From Bacteroides coprosuis DSM 18011 (lineage in GTDB: Bacteria; Bacteroidota; Bacteroidia; Bacteroidales; Bacteroidaceae), in the NCBI GenBank assembly GCA_000212915.1, contig CM001167.1, positions 1,976,780 through 2,040,779 on the forward strand: a stretch of 64,000 nucleotides of DNA. Direction: 5' to 3'. The notes below the pieces were generated by a model, which was given only the letters and a program-made list of their open reading frames with translations, did not search any database and was not told where the DNA came from. Positions 18,988-27,593 of this stretch are shown one piece after another; the first letter of the stretch is position 1, and each line of letters starts with the position of its first letter. Both the position numbers and the translations under genes were made by a program.

Positions 18988-19067
18988 AAAAAAACCTTTC
19001 CCACACAGTGAGAAAGGTTTAAATTACTATTTAGATTATATTACTATTATAGATACGCCATTCTCAC
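18988..19067 (-). promoter_or_regulatory. leu-ilv transcription attenuator (terminator and antiterminator)
   Basis: On the minus strand, bases 19020 to 18992 form a 13-bp stem, AAACCTTTCTCAC with GTGGGAAAGGTTT (one G-U pair), a 3-nt loop and then four more T: a strong intrinsic terminator 25 bases before leuA. The terminator's 5' arm, CCTTTCTCAC, can instead pair with GTGAGAATGG at 19058-19067 (9 of 10), a segment that overlaps the leader peptide stop codon. A ribosome reaching the stop would mask that segment and favour termination; one stalled at the upstream Ile/Leu/Val codons would leave it free and favour read-through. Confidence 0.9.
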
Positions 19068-19132
19068 CCACTATTAGTTTGTAACAGTAGAATAATAGAA
19101 ATGACGATAATATTAATAGACAAATGATTCAT
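19064..19132 (-). CDS. Branched-chain leader peptide (22 aa) of the leu-ilv attenuator
   Basis: ATG at 19132 opens a 22-codon frame ending in TGA at 19064-19066. Eleven of its 22 residues are branched-chain: six Ile, four Leu and one Val. They include the consecutive runs IIVI (residues 8-11) and IILLL (13-17). The peptide begins MNHLSIN and ends QTNSG. It starts about 26 bases after the predicted transcription start and ends next to the antiterminator segment. Composition, position and the adjacent competing hairpins together identify it as the sensor of charged Ile-, Leu- and Val-tRNA. It has no expected function as a free peptide. Confidence 0.9.
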   Translation of the reverse strand: MNHLSINIIVISIILLLQTNSG

Positions 19133-19164
19133 ATTGAATTCTTATTATTTGCTTCGTATGCTTA

Positions 19165-19195
19165 CAAACTAATAGAATATTAATTGAATATCAAA
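19165..19195 (-). promoter_or_regulatory. Predicted promoter of the leu-ilv operon
   Basis: On the minus strand TTTG (19195-19192), 19 bases, then TTAGTTTG (19172-19165), seven of eight positions of the Bacteroidota TAnnTTTG box. Start of transcription is expected near 19158. The -7 box lies inside a 14-bp sequence (19162-19175) that recurs as a perfect inverted copy at 19071-19084 in the leader. Confidence 0.7.
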
Positions 19196-19396
19196 ATATT
19201 TATCATATTAAATACAATAAAAGTTTCGATTTGTTATTAATAACACACTTTCACCTTATAGTATAAAGGAAATGGCTTTTCTGTTTTTCTAGTATTTTTG
19301 AGACAATCTATACATTTAGTAAGAAAACAATGACTTTGAAATCTTTCTCGGATAACAAAAGGAAAAATAGGACTTCCATTTAACCAGAGTAAAGTA

Positions 19397-19462
19397 GTAT
19401 TCTGACACCGACATGAACATGCTTTGACACCGACATGTCATCGTCATGTCGGTGTCAGAATA
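19397..19462. repeat. Dispersed TGTCGGTGTCA element, cluster C (3 units)
   Basis: Units TGACACCGACATG at 19403-19415 and 19425-19437, and the inverse CATGTCGGTGTCA at 19445-19457. The second and third form a perfect 13-bp inverted repeat with a 7-nt spacer (TCATCGT). The first and third are extended by TATTC/GAATA to 18-bp arms. It lies between the xanthine permease end and the leu-ilv promoter. Confidence 0.9.
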
Positions 19463-19676
19463 TCTTAGAAGAATCTTATTATTAGATATATAAAGGAAAA
19501 TATGCACGTTAGAATGAATTTCACTAAATCATCCCCAATTACATGTTATACAAGATTGAATTTTATTTTATATTATATTCTAAGCAAATCACAAACTTTA
19601 TCTCAAAAAAACGATCTAGAAGCCTTGGTTTTTATTTATGCTTCATACCCTTTTACACAGCTACTCTAAAAGATAA
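19463..19676. other. Spacer between cluster C and the permease terminator
   Basis: AT-rich, no convincing gene on either strand. Together with the stretch from 19196 to 19396 and cluster C it makes up the roughly 480-base gap between the leu-ilv promoter and the permease terminator. Confidence 0.45.
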
Positions 19677-19709
19677 AACCCCGCCATACAATTAAGTACA
19701 GACGGGGTT
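19677..19709 (-). terminator. Terminator of the xanthine-type permease
   Basis: AACCCCG and CGGGGTT pair around a 19-nt loop and are followed on the minus strand by TTATCT, 36 bases beyond the stop codon. Confidence 0.7.
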
Positions 19710-19744
19710 CACATTAGTCTTATTCTATAGAAAAGTTAAGGATA

Positions 19745-21112
19745 TTAGTCTTTTATCCGAATCACTGCATTGGATATGATTGCCACAAGACCTCCCGTAG
19801 TAATTCCTGAAGAAAATGTACCGCGAATCCACTCGGGCATTTGAGATAGAATTTCAGGTACAAGCTCTACTCCTAGTCCGAAGGCAAAACTTACAGCCAA
19901 TACTAATACGGCTTTGCGGTTTATATTTTGAGATGCAATAATACGTACCCCTGAAGCAGCTACTGTACCAAACATCAGTAAGGCTGCACCACCTAATACA
20001 GGCTCAGGCATCAATGAAAACACCCCACCTACAATAGGAAATGCACTCAATATGACTAGGAAACCTGCAATATAATAACCTATATAACGACTGGCTACTC
20101 CTGTAAGCTGGATTAAACCATTGTTTTGAGCGAAGATAGAATTGGGCAATGAGTTGAACATACCAGCAATAATAGAGTTTACTCCATCTGCCAACACTCC
20201 TCCTTGCACGCGTTTCATAAACTTATCACCTTCAATAGGTTCGCCACCAATCATAGAGTTGGCTGTAATATCTCCATACGCCTCAATAGAAGTGATGAAA
20301 TAGATGAGTGCCACCGCAATAAATGCCGATAAATTAAAATCTAATCCATATTTAAAAGGGATAGGGATATTGATAGAACCCAAATGAGTCAACTCATCAA
20401 AATGAATTAACCCTAATAGATAAGAAGCTACATACCCTACTATGAGTCCGATAATAATAGAGCTCATTCTGAAGTACTTATTTTTAACACTATTCAAAAG
20501 CAGAATCACTACTAATACCAAAGTAGCCAACCCTAAATTTTGAAGACTCCCAAAGGTGTTATTGCTCTGTGCTGCATACCCTCCACCACACGAGATAATA
20601 GCTACCTTGATGAGGCATAAACCAATCATGGTAACTACAATACCCGAAACCAAAGGAGTGATGATTTTCTTGGTATATTTAAACAATCTACTTACAATAA
20701 TTTCTACTGGAGCTGCTGCAATACATACCCCAAAGATAGCTGGTAGAGCAGCTACACCCAGTCCCAAAGGAGCAAAAACAGAGTTGATAGCTCCAATAAA
20801 GGAAAAGCTAGTTCCCTGAACACAAAGTAAACCGCAACCTACGGGACCAAATCGCTTACACTGCACAAATGTAGATATACCTGATGCTAGTAACGACATA
20901 GATACTAGAAAACTAGATGTTTCATGATCAAAGCCCAAGGCTTGACTAATAATTAAGGGCGGTGTGATGATGGCAACGAATATTGCGAGAAGATGCTGAA
21001 GAGCCACAAATACGGCCTCCCGAAAGGGTGGTCTATCTTCAATCTGATAAATTAAATCTGTTTTTTGAATTGGATGTACCAATTGTTCTGCTGGACTTTT
21101 GCTTACCGCCAT
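19745..21112 (-). CDS. NCS2-family nucleobase permease, xanthine type
   Basis: A 455-residue polytopic inner-membrane protein of the nucleobase:cation symporter-2 family, with about 12-14 hydrophobic segments. Near residue 50 is the start of the conserved core (PPLIISQALGF), then GCGLLCVQGTSFSFIG. The substrate-binding signature SIEAYGDITAN and the family motif PNSIFAQNNGLIQLTG are intact and resemble xanthine and uric-acid carriers more than uracil carriers. It is a single-gene unit. A perfect TACTTTTG box lies at 21218-21225, leaving a 5' leader of about 100 bases with a small hairpin (TAGTTC/GAACTA) near the start codon. Transport of xanthine is inferred. Confidence 0.9.
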   Translation of the reverse strand: MAVSKSPAEQLVHPIQKTDLIYQIEDRPPFREAVFVALQHLLAIFVAIITPPLIISQALGFDHETSSFLVSMSLLASGISTFVQCKRFGPVGCGLLCVQGTSFSFIGAINSVFAPLGLGVAALPAIFGVCIAAAPVEIIVSRLFKYTKKIITPLVSGIVVTMIGLCLIKVAIISCGGGYAAQSNNTFGSLQNLGLATLVLVVILLLNSVKNKYFRMSSIIIGLIVGYVASYLLGLIHFDELTHLGSINIPIPFKYGLDFNLSAFIAVALIYFITSIEAYGDITANSMIGGEPIEGDKFMKRVQGGVLADGVNSIIAGMFNSLPNSIFAQNNGLIQLTGVASRYIGYYIAGFLVILSAFPIVGGVFSLMPEPVLGGAALLMFGTVAASGVRIIASQNINRKAVLVLAVSFAFGLGVELVPEILSQMPEWIRGTFSSGITTGGLVAIISNAVIRIKD

Positions 21113-21217
21113 TTGAGTGTTAGTTTACTATTGATTTGACATGTATATGAATAGTTCATAAGCGAACTACTTTTTCCGAAAATCAGCAACGTTAAGGTTT
21201 CTTAGTTAAATAAAACG

Positions 21218-21225
21218 CAAAAGTA
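21218..21225 (-). promoter_or_regulatory. Predicted -7 box of the permease gene
   Basis: TACTTTTG on the minus strand is an exact TAnnTTTG match. A TTTG lies 23 bases upstream, slightly farther than usual. Confidence 0.5.
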
Positions 21226-21373
21226 CAACAAATTCAATACAGAACTCTCAAAAGGATAGAAATAATATTAAATAGCGTAAAAATACATATCAAACTTAGA
21301 CACCAACTTCTAGTAATAACCTCTAAATACAAAATTTAAAACATGATTATTGATCAATTATCATTAAAGAAAA

Positions 21374-21408
21374 AGCTCCTTGTGTTTCTATGAAAAACAC
21401 AAGGAGCT
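21374..21408 (-). terminator. Terminator of the fimbrial operon
   Basis: AGCTCCTTGTGTTT and AAACACAAGGAGCT form a perfect 14-bp stem with a 7-nt loop, followed by TTTTCTTT on the minus strand, 47 bases beyond the last fimbrial gene. Confidence 0.9.
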
Positions 21409-21455
21409 CATTACTTACTCAAACAAAAAATCTATTGAAACTAAAAAACACGATA

Positions 21456-22799
21456 TCATTCACTCCAGGGCTGAGCATCTATGGCTAACTCTAAGAAATC
21501 TCCCTGTTTTACCCTTGTTGACAGATTATTAGTTAACTCACCCAATACATTATATAAATCTCTATCTACATTATATCTATCCATATCATTTCTAGGAAAA
21601 TTGCCACCATAACTCCGTATTTGGTTAAAGGTTATAGTATATTTAGTACCACGAAATACAGAGGGGTATAGATCTTCTTTATCATTATAGCGTTTCTTAT
21701 GATTGGGGTCTCTAAAGACATAAGTAAGGTACATGTACCCCTCTTTGTTCTCAAATATCACAGAAGCACTCTTATCTTCCTCTTTTCTGATATAGATAGG
21801 CCCTTCATTTGTATACTTATGACTATAAAATGTTTTTTCAGCTTTTAACCTAATAATTAATTCTGTTGTTTTACACTGATATGCAACATACTCATTCTTA
21901 GAGGGCATATAAGTAAGAGCAAAATTATCGGGCATATAAAAAGGACCCTTGCCAAATCTTTCTTCTGGATTAAAGTTGGAATTCCAATCCACAGCATACT
22001 GCTTACCCCCTTTTACTAGTACGTTTGAGTATTTATAAATAACACCTAGGTCCGTTTCTTTTTTCTTATATACACTGAAGGGAAAATAACTATTGGGGTC
22101 TGCTTCATTTAATAGTCCCCATCTCTCCCAGAGATAAAACCCATTTGGAACTGTTAAGAGATGAAAGCCATCCAATTTTAATTGAATGTTATCTACATTC
22201 ATATCAGGATTAACTCGATCTGTAACATACCCCACGTAGTCTTCTAAGTAAAAACAAGCAAGAATCCTCTTTAATCTTAGTGATACTTTTATAGGATTAT
22301 CCTCCGATTGATATTCAATATTTATCTGATTAGAATTGTTGGTAAAATCTTCCATCGTATTTGAAAACACATTTAATAGTTCTCCCGGATCATCAACTTG
22401 CTCTCTGGTAAAAGGGTACTCGATATTCCAAGGTTCCGAACTCTTCAAGATTTTATCCTTCATCTCTTTGGTGGGATTTGCTATAACTAACATTTTATAC
22501 TCTCCCTTGCAAGCTTTGGTAACCAATGATAGTGTACCCTCTTTTAGATCTTCACTTGTAAACTGTATTTTATCTTCGACATACCACTCTTCACTATTTC
22601 TATAATCAACTAATATTAAGATACCAGATTTAATTTCAACTAAATTATCCTCGCTCGTACGAGTAATAGCAATTTGTAGATGAGTTTCCCCTTGTTCTTG
22701 TTTTTCAACAGCAAGAGGCTGATCTAACTCAATAGATTGCGAACAAGCAAAAAACAACATACAAAAGAGATACCCTATCATTATCTTTCTATTTTTCAT
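21456..22799 (-). CDS. Fimbrial accessory or tip lipoprotein
   Basis: A 447-residue lipoprotein: basic start MKNRK, hydrophobic stretch and lipobox CMLFFAC-S, so Cys19 is the likely acylated residue. The mature part begins with a fimbrillin-like pattern (THLQIAITRTSEDN) containing an Arg at the place where such subunits are cleaved for strand-exchange assembly. The rest is beta-rich and less conserved than the other members. It is last in the four-gene fimbrial operon, 22 bases after the preceding gene; in comparable Mfa and Fim operons the distal genes encode accessory or tip subunits. Tip location is therefore inference from position. Confidence 0.7.
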   Translation of the reverse strand: MKNRKIMIGYLFCMLFFACSQSIELDQPLAVEKQEQGETHLQIAITRTSEDNLVEIKSGILILVDYRNSEEWYVEDKIQFTSEDLKEGTLSLVTKACKGEYKMLVIANPTKEMKDKILKSSEPWNIEYPFTREQVDDPGELLNVFSNTMEDFTNNSNQINIEYQSEDNPIKVSLRLKRILACFYLEDYVGYVTDRVNPDMNVDNIQLKLDGFHLLTVPNGFYLWERWGLLNEADPNSYFPFSVYKKKETDLGVIYKYSNVLVKGGKQYAVDWNSNFNPEERFGKGPFYMPDNFALTYMPSKNEYVAYQCKTTELIIRLKAEKTFYSHKYTNEGPIYIRKEEDKSASVIFENKEGYMYLTYVFRDPNHKKRYNDKEDLYPSVFRGTKYTITFNQIRSYGGNFPRNDMDRYNVDRDLYNVLGELTNNLSTRVKQGDFLELAIDAQPWSE

Positions 22800-22821
22800 A
22801 TCTCACCATTTAAAAGAGTGT

Positions 22822-24156
22822 TTAATTTAATTCAACATCCCCACTTTCCCAGTCATCCAACCCTAAAATCAACTCATAGTTTAGATTAACATTCTCTAGT
22901 TTGCCAGACTGACCATACCCATGAATATAAGGGTTGTATTTATCTTCTTCATTGATAATACCATCACCATTCCAATCTATTTTTGATAAATCAATGTGGT
23001 ATATCGTATTCGCTTTATAACACCCATCGTCTATAAGCTGATTTTCATTATTTTTGAAAGAGATTAATCCAAAGAATCCTACATCCCCTTTATCTTCACT
23101 TAAACGAGTTGCTATTTTAAAGTATTGAAATAGGTCATGCACATCTGTTATATAAAATTCTTGCTCACCCTGTTTAAATAAGAGTACTTTTGGCTTTTCT
23201 TTCTGACTTATATCATAATACATCTCTTTCAACTCTAATGTTTTTAAAAATTCAAATATATCCTTTGGTATGCTTTCCTTATTTATAAGAGTTGGTTTAT
23301 AAACATAAGACTTCATATTGTCAAATTTGGGATATTCGTTTTGGATAGGTAAATCGTTCTCATCAAACTCCTGGATTTGATATATCTCAGCCTCTATGTG
23401 TATATGTATGCGCTGTTCATCTCCAGGAAAAAAATGAAATACGGGCATATACTCTCCTTTTTTCATCTTTTCATAATCATCACCCTCCAAATCAATCCAT
23501 AATGGCCCCTTGTTTTCGGTACACGGGGTGTATTTATCAGACTTACCAAACTCTTTTGTATAATTGGAAGGGGTAATTACATCTACTTTGAGAGAATGTA
23601 AAAAAGCTTCATCATACTTGATATTCCCTACTATCTCTACTCTTAAAGCAATAGGTACCAACTCTACGTTAGCAGAAAACTCTCCATACGCTTGCATTTT
23701 GGTTTTACCTACTCCATAATAAGGTATTCTATACATACTTTCTTCTACAGAAGAGTTTTTATCAGGTTGAATATCTTCTATTGGAATGTGAGTTAGAGAT
23801 TCATGCTTTTCATGAGGGTTGGCCATGATACATACTTTTTCCCCACCTCCTAGTAAGAGATTAGAAAATGTGATGAGATGTTCATCTGCAGAATCAATCC
23901 ATTTTACTTGTTTATTAGCTATTATTTTTCCGCTAGTACTATATATTTCAACACTTAAAGATCGAATAGCTGGACGTACATTTTCTGAATTTGTTCTTGT
24001 TTTGGAATTGGAGCAGCCTCCCCCTTTGATATCAACAAGGATAGATAAGCTAGATTCGTGCATGGGTGTATATACCTGCTCTGCATCCTTATGTTCGCCA
24101 CAAGCCCATAGAGCAAGTAGGAGAACCAAGCCATATATGAATCTTTCTTGTTTCAT
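22822..24156 (-). CDS. Minor fimbrillin-like lipoprotein with EF-hand-like loop
   Basis: A 444-residue lipoprotein with lipobox LLALWAC-G (Cys19). It is a paralog of the major subunit at 25125-26390: both carry a DVITP segment, a LW-x-DL segment and an IY-x-IDL-x-KIDW segment in the same order. Directly after the last comes DWNGDGIINEED, which matches the 12-residue EF-hand/dockerin calcium loop (D1, N3, D5, G6, I8, D12); the major subunit has only a partial form. Probably an accessory subunit polymerising near the tip of a type V pilus, with calcium stabilising its C-terminal domain. Twelve bases separate it from the anchor gene. Confidence 0.75.
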   Translation of the reverse strand: MKQERFIYGLVLLLALWACGEHKDAEQVYTPMHESSLSILVDIKGGGCSNSKTRTNSENVRPAIRSLSVEIYSTSGKIIANKQVKWIDSADEHLITFSNLLLGGGEKVCIMANPHEKHESLTHIPIEDIQPDKNSSVEESMYRIPYYGVGKTKMQAYGEFSANVELVPIALRVEIVGNIKYDEAFLHSLKVDVITPSNYTKEFGKSDKYTPCTENKGPLWIDLEGDDYEKMKKGEYMPVFHFFPGDEQRIHIHIEAEIYQIQEFDENDLPIQNEYPKFDNMKSYVYKPTLINKESIPKDIFEFLKTLELKEMYYDISQKEKPKVLLFKQGEQEFYITDVHDLFQYFKIATRLSEDKGDVGFFGLISFKNNENQLIDDGCYKANTIYHIDLSKIDWNGDGIINEEDKYNPYIHGYGQSGKLENVNLNYELILGLDDWESGDVELN

Positions 24157-24168
24157 AAAAGAGTGTTT

Positions 24169-25047
24169 TTATTCTATCTCAGGTATCACAAACTCTTCAT
24201 CCCAATCGGATACTTGAGTATATATAGATAAGTTGTTTTCATTATAATCTACAAAAACTGATACTTTTGCTTCTTGTCGGGTAGCAATAGGACGTGAGTC
24301 TTCAGATTCTTTTAGCACATCGCTCATTTTAATCTCAATAGGGTCTTGTTTTTCTTTGATATAAACGCGAAGTATCAAAGGACATCGTTCTTGAAAGCGA
24401 AATACAGCCAAGGTAGATCGGAAACATTTGAACTCACCACAATAATATACATCTGGTGTATATTTAGCAGTAAACGGTTGTGCCTCTTCCATGTGAATAT
24501 TGTATTGTGGCATCACATTGTCTAGCTCTATATAAGGATCGGACTCTGTTCCTCTCACAAAAACATCAATATCAATATGTGCCGATGTAAACTCAAGTGA
24601 ATATTGATTCTCTTTTTTATATTCTACCTCTAAGCTTTTAGATGTATAATATAGATGATCATTAGTAGGTATTGATTCTCCTTTCACAAAGGAAGGACAA
24701 GATACAAGTGCAGTTTTTCTATTCTCTACATTACAAAATGTTGTGTATTTATTGCTATTTCCCCAGCATACTATATTGTAATGACCAATAGGCAAATACA
24801 TAGAAAATTGATGTTCCTTAGTCAACTCCTCACTAGAGATAGATTTTTGAAAGACTAATTGATCATTCTCATTATAGACTAACAGCATAGCACAATTTAG
24901 GTATTTCTCTACTACATTTCTTGTTCCATCTGCCTTGTATATGAATTGTAAAGTCACCTTTTCCAAGCAGTCTGTTGAGGGTTTCTCGGTTATACAAGAG
25001 CCCAATAATGCTATCAGACAGCAAAGTAATAAATAGTTCTTTTTCAT
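24169..25047 (-). CDS. FimB/Mfa2-family fimbrial anchor lipoprotein
   Basis: A 292-residue lipoprotein of the FimB/Mfa2 family, which anchors the base of type V pili in the outer membrane and sets their length. After the start at ATG 25047 (an in-frame ATG at 25080 is upstream) come the lipobox ALLGSC-I and the family-typical first strand VTLQFIYKAD. The following ISSEELTKEHQFSMYLPIG and HYNIVCWGNSNKY are characteristic of the N-terminal transthyretin-like domain. Its place directly after the major subunit is the standard order mfa1-mfa2 or fimA-fimB. Confidence 0.88.
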   Translation of the reverse strand: MKKNYLLLCCLIALLGSCITEKPSTDCLEKVTLQFIYKADGTRNVVEKYLNCAMLLVYNENDQLVFQKSISSEELTKEHQFSMYLPIGHYNIVCWGNSNKYTTFCNVENRKTALVSCPSFVKGESIPTNDHLYYTSKSLEVEYKKENQYSLEFTSAHIDIDVFVRGTESDPYIELDNVMPQYNIHMEEAQPFTAKYTPDVYYCGEFKCFRSTLAVFRFQERCPLILRVYIKEKQDPIEIKMSDVLKESEDSRPIATRQEAKVSVFVDYNENNLSIYTQVSDWDEEFVIPEIE

Positions 25048-25124
25048 ATTTATGGGCTTTATAATCGACAATTGAAGCATTTAATAGCTAGGATGAACTA
25101 ATCCATCCTAGCTAAAATGATTAT

Positions 25125-26390
25125 TTATTTTTCAATACCTGGAATAACGTGTTCTTTGGTCCATTCTTTAACGGTTACAACAACACTTAAATCTGACTTA
25201 TATGCAGGTTCTTCTGTACCTGTTCCGTTATCTTCGGGGTTGAACTTATCTAAACCTGAATTATAATTTTGGTCTCCACTCCAATCTATTTTACCCAAGT
25301 CTATACGATAGATATAACCAGGTTCATACTTCCCGTTAGACAAAATGGTAAGATCTCCTCCTTCACCAGCAACTGTCCCAAAGTTTACCATAGTATAAAA
25401 TCCTTCTTTGGCTTCTGTAGAAGGTTCAAAACCCGTAATCTCATCACCTTCGGCATAACCTTCTTCATTTTTGGTTATACGAATATACTTTTCACCACTC
25501 TTTGCAGCCAATTCATTATTCATATTTCTATAAATAGGAGATTTTGAGCCATCCTTTAGGTTAAAAATAATCATTGTCTCATCTAAACTGCGTTCTAAGA
25601 TGTAGTTCTGAGATTTTATGCGCATCGCAATTTTTTGAACATCATCACCAAATAAATGGTTGGCAACAACTTTTGTGTTTTCATCCTTTATTGATGTATA
25701 ATTATTGTCGGTCAAATCAAGCCATAACTCTCCATGTTTTTCTGTTTTTGGCTTAACTATCGACGATGCATCATTATACTTTCCAGTATATTCTAGAGGA
25801 GTGATTACATCAACAGTTAATTCTTTCACGAAAGTATCATTGAAGTCAACATTCCCAAAGACCTCAACACGAGCTGCTACTGGAGCTAAGTCTATCTTTG
25901 CTTCATAGCTATTAGTTCCCTTCTCTGTTAACGTAGAGCTCCCGTAGTAATAAATATTCTCTAATGTCTTTTGATTTTCATTTGGCTGTATATTTTCAAT
26001 ACTACGTCCATCAATATGAGCTGCCGACACGTCTCCATCTCCCACATTAGCAGTTACAATCACATTTTCTTTTCCTCCCAGCAAAATCTTTGTAAACTCA
26101 GCTTTTCCTGTAAAATCTTTTGAGGTGCCATCTTCCTTTAGCTCTACATTTTGATTAATAACCTCATCATTCCCACTAAAGACATAGACTGTCGTATTTT
26201 TAAAGATAGGCTTTGTATTTGCACCATCTTCAATGACTCCTCTAGTTTTGCTTCCATCAAGCTTGAAGTTCACAACTAAATCACTATAGTTTTTAATTGA
26301 ATCTGAACCCGATCCAATCTCATCATTATTGCTGCATGCTATTAAAGAAGATACAGCAATTCCACAAATCACAAATGTTTTCAGTTTCAT
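25125..26390 (-). CDS. Major fimbrial subunit, Mfa1 family
   Basis: A 421-residue lipoprotein fimbrillin; the ATG at 26399 would add three residues. Lipobox SSLIAC-S is at residues 14-20. The N-terminal domain has the fimbrillin pattern LVVNFKLDGSKTRGVIED, with an Arg where a protease removes the first strand so that subunits can polymerise by strand exchange. Later come DVITPLEYTG, LWLDLTDNNY and the C-terminal YRIDLGKIDW. First gene of the operon and thus expected to be the most expressed; a TAAGTTTG box at 26442-26449 fits a start site about 50 bases upstream. The divergent AraC regulator is the likely controller. Confidence 0.88.
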   Translation of the reverse strand: MKLKTFVICGIAVSSLIACSNNDEIGSGSDSIKNYSDLVVNFKLDGSKTRGVIEDGANTKPIFKNTTVYVFSGNDEVINQNVELKEDGTSKDFTGKAEFTKILLGGKENVIVTANVGDGDVSAAHIDGRSIENIQPNENQKTLENIYYYGSSTLTEKGTNSYEAKIDLAPVAARVEVFGNVDFNDTFVKELTVDVITPLEYTGKYNDASSIVKPKTEKHGELWLDLTDNNYTSIKDENTKVVANHLFGDDVQKIAMRIKSQNYILERSLDETMIIFNLKDGSKSPIYRNMNNELAAKSGEKYIRITKNEEGYAEGDEITGFEPSTEAKEGFYTMVNFGTVAGEGGDLTILSNGKYEPGYIYRIDLGKIDWSGDQNYNSGLDKFNPEDNGTGTEEPAYKSDLSVVVTVKEWTKEHVIPGIEK

Positions 26391-26441
26391 AATTACCATT
26401 ATTTAATTCATTAAACTTAAAGTAGCCTTTTTCAGGTGCTA

Positions 26442-26449
26442 CAAACTTA
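26442..26449 (-). promoter_or_regulatory. Predicted -7 box of the fimbrial operon
   Basis: TAAGTTTG on the minus strand matches TAnnTTTG. No good TTTG lies 19-21 bases upstream, which would fit a promoter needing an activator. The early leader can fold GTAGC with GCTAC. Confidence 0.45.
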
Positions 26450-26595
26450 AGACAGAAAAGCTAAACTAGTGTTAATAAAAAGGCAGGTAGATTTGATATT
26501 TTTCCCGAAAACAAATACCTAAAACAGATTAGTTTTATTTTTAAGCTCTATGGTACAGAGAACAAAATCAATGTTATTGAACTAATCTAAACAGA

Positions 26596-27468
26596 ATGAG
26601 AGCAATAGATTTTTCTAAGTATACCCAAAAAGAGCTGTTATCAGAAATCAATAAAAAAAGAGTCATTATGGATCACCAACTCCTATTCTTTATAGAAGAA
26701 GGGTGTTATGAAGTAACCATAAATAATGAGGGATTTCATCTTGATAAAGGAAGCTTGACTGTAATATTGCCTACAGCTGAACTCTGTACAACCTATATAT
26801 CAGACGACCTCTTGATATATATTCTTTCCTCACGAAGCATTGAAAACAGTGATAGTATCAATAAAAGCCGTTCGTTTGAATATTTTTATGAGCATCCCGT
26901 TTTTATTATTGAACGTACTTGCTATGAAGATATTCTGAAATATATGAAACTATTTACAAGTTTGGCAGATAAAAGCAGACCTCCGGCTTGCTGTACAAAG
27001 GCGATTACACTACTTAGCTATTCGCTAGAGTTTTATATTCGCAATTACTGCTTATCGAAGCTCAAAAGGAATGGTATGGATACCACAAATCCTTATTTTT
27101 ATTTGTATCACGACTTTATTGATGACTTAAAAGAGAATATTCAAGAACAACGTCACGTCTCTTTTTACGCAGAAAAACAGGCCATACATCCTAAATATTT
27201 TTCGCATTTGATAAAAGAGTTTTCGGGACATTCTCCAAAGTATTGGATAACTATTGAGCTACTATACCTCTGTAAAAACCTATTACTAGGCAGTGATTTG
27301 AGTATTAAGGAGATTAGTGATAAACTCAATTTTTCGCATATTGCTGTATTCTCCACTTTTTTCAAGAACAATACAGGTGTTTGTCCTCAAACGTATAGGG
27401 AAACCAGTCAAAAATACAGACTCTTAGATCAATTAGATGACAGTTCTATTCATCTTGAGCAACCCTAA
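26596..27468 (+). CDS. AraC-family transcriptional regulator
   Basis: A 290-residue protein with a sensory N-terminal part (about 1-165) and a C-terminal AraC/XylS domain of two helix-turn-helix motifs. The second motif is readable: LSIKEISDKLNFSHIAVFST followed by FKNNTGVCPQTYRE, the classical F-x-x-G-x-x-P-x-x-Y-R ending. The N-terminal part has EEGCYEVTINNEGFHL, like a cupin-type arm, but I see no clear ligand residues. It is transcribed away from the fimbrial operon, with a shared 200-base control region, so regulation of fimbriae is the simplest inference. A bidirectional terminator ends it. Confidence 0.88.
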   Translation: MRAIDFSKYTQKELLSEINKKRVIMDHQLLFFIEEGCYEVTINNEGFHLDKGSLTVILPTAELCTTYISDDLLIYILSSRSIENSDSINKSRSFEYFYEHPVFIIERTCYEDILKYMKLFTSLADKSRPPACCTKAITLLSYSLEFYIRNYCLSKLKRNGMDTTNPYFYLYHDFIDDLKENIQEQRHVSFYAEKQAIHPKYFSHLIKEFSGHSPKYWITIELLYLCKNLLLGSDLSIKEISDKLNFSHIAVFSTFFKNNTGVCPQTYRETSQKYRLLDQLDDSSIHLEQP

Positions 27469-27519
27469 ATGGCATAAAAACAGAGTTGTTATTCTGAACG
27501 ATGGTCAGCACTCATATAC

Positions 27520-27571
27520 AAAAAGAGCCCTATCTAACCCATTATTGAGGTTTGAGATAGGACTCTTTTTT
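27520..27571. terminator. Bidirectional terminator between the AraC gene and PCMD gene 1
   Basis: AAAAAGAG-CCCTATCT-AACC pairs with GGTT-TGAGATAGG-ACTCTTTTTT, with an A tract and T tract on opposite sides. It serves the two convergent genes. Confidence 0.85.
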
Positions 27572-27593
27572 GCTTCTAGTAATCTTTATTTTG

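Noticed and set aside
18968-19006. Upstream ATG of leuA as the real start
   Set aside because: It lies inside the attenuator terminator stem and adds 13 residues unlike the family; the ATG at 18967 gives the standard N-terminus.
21113-21225. Purine riboswitch in the leader of the xanthine-type permease
   Set aside because: The leader contains a small hairpin near the start codon but none of the conserved loop sequences of the purine aptamer.
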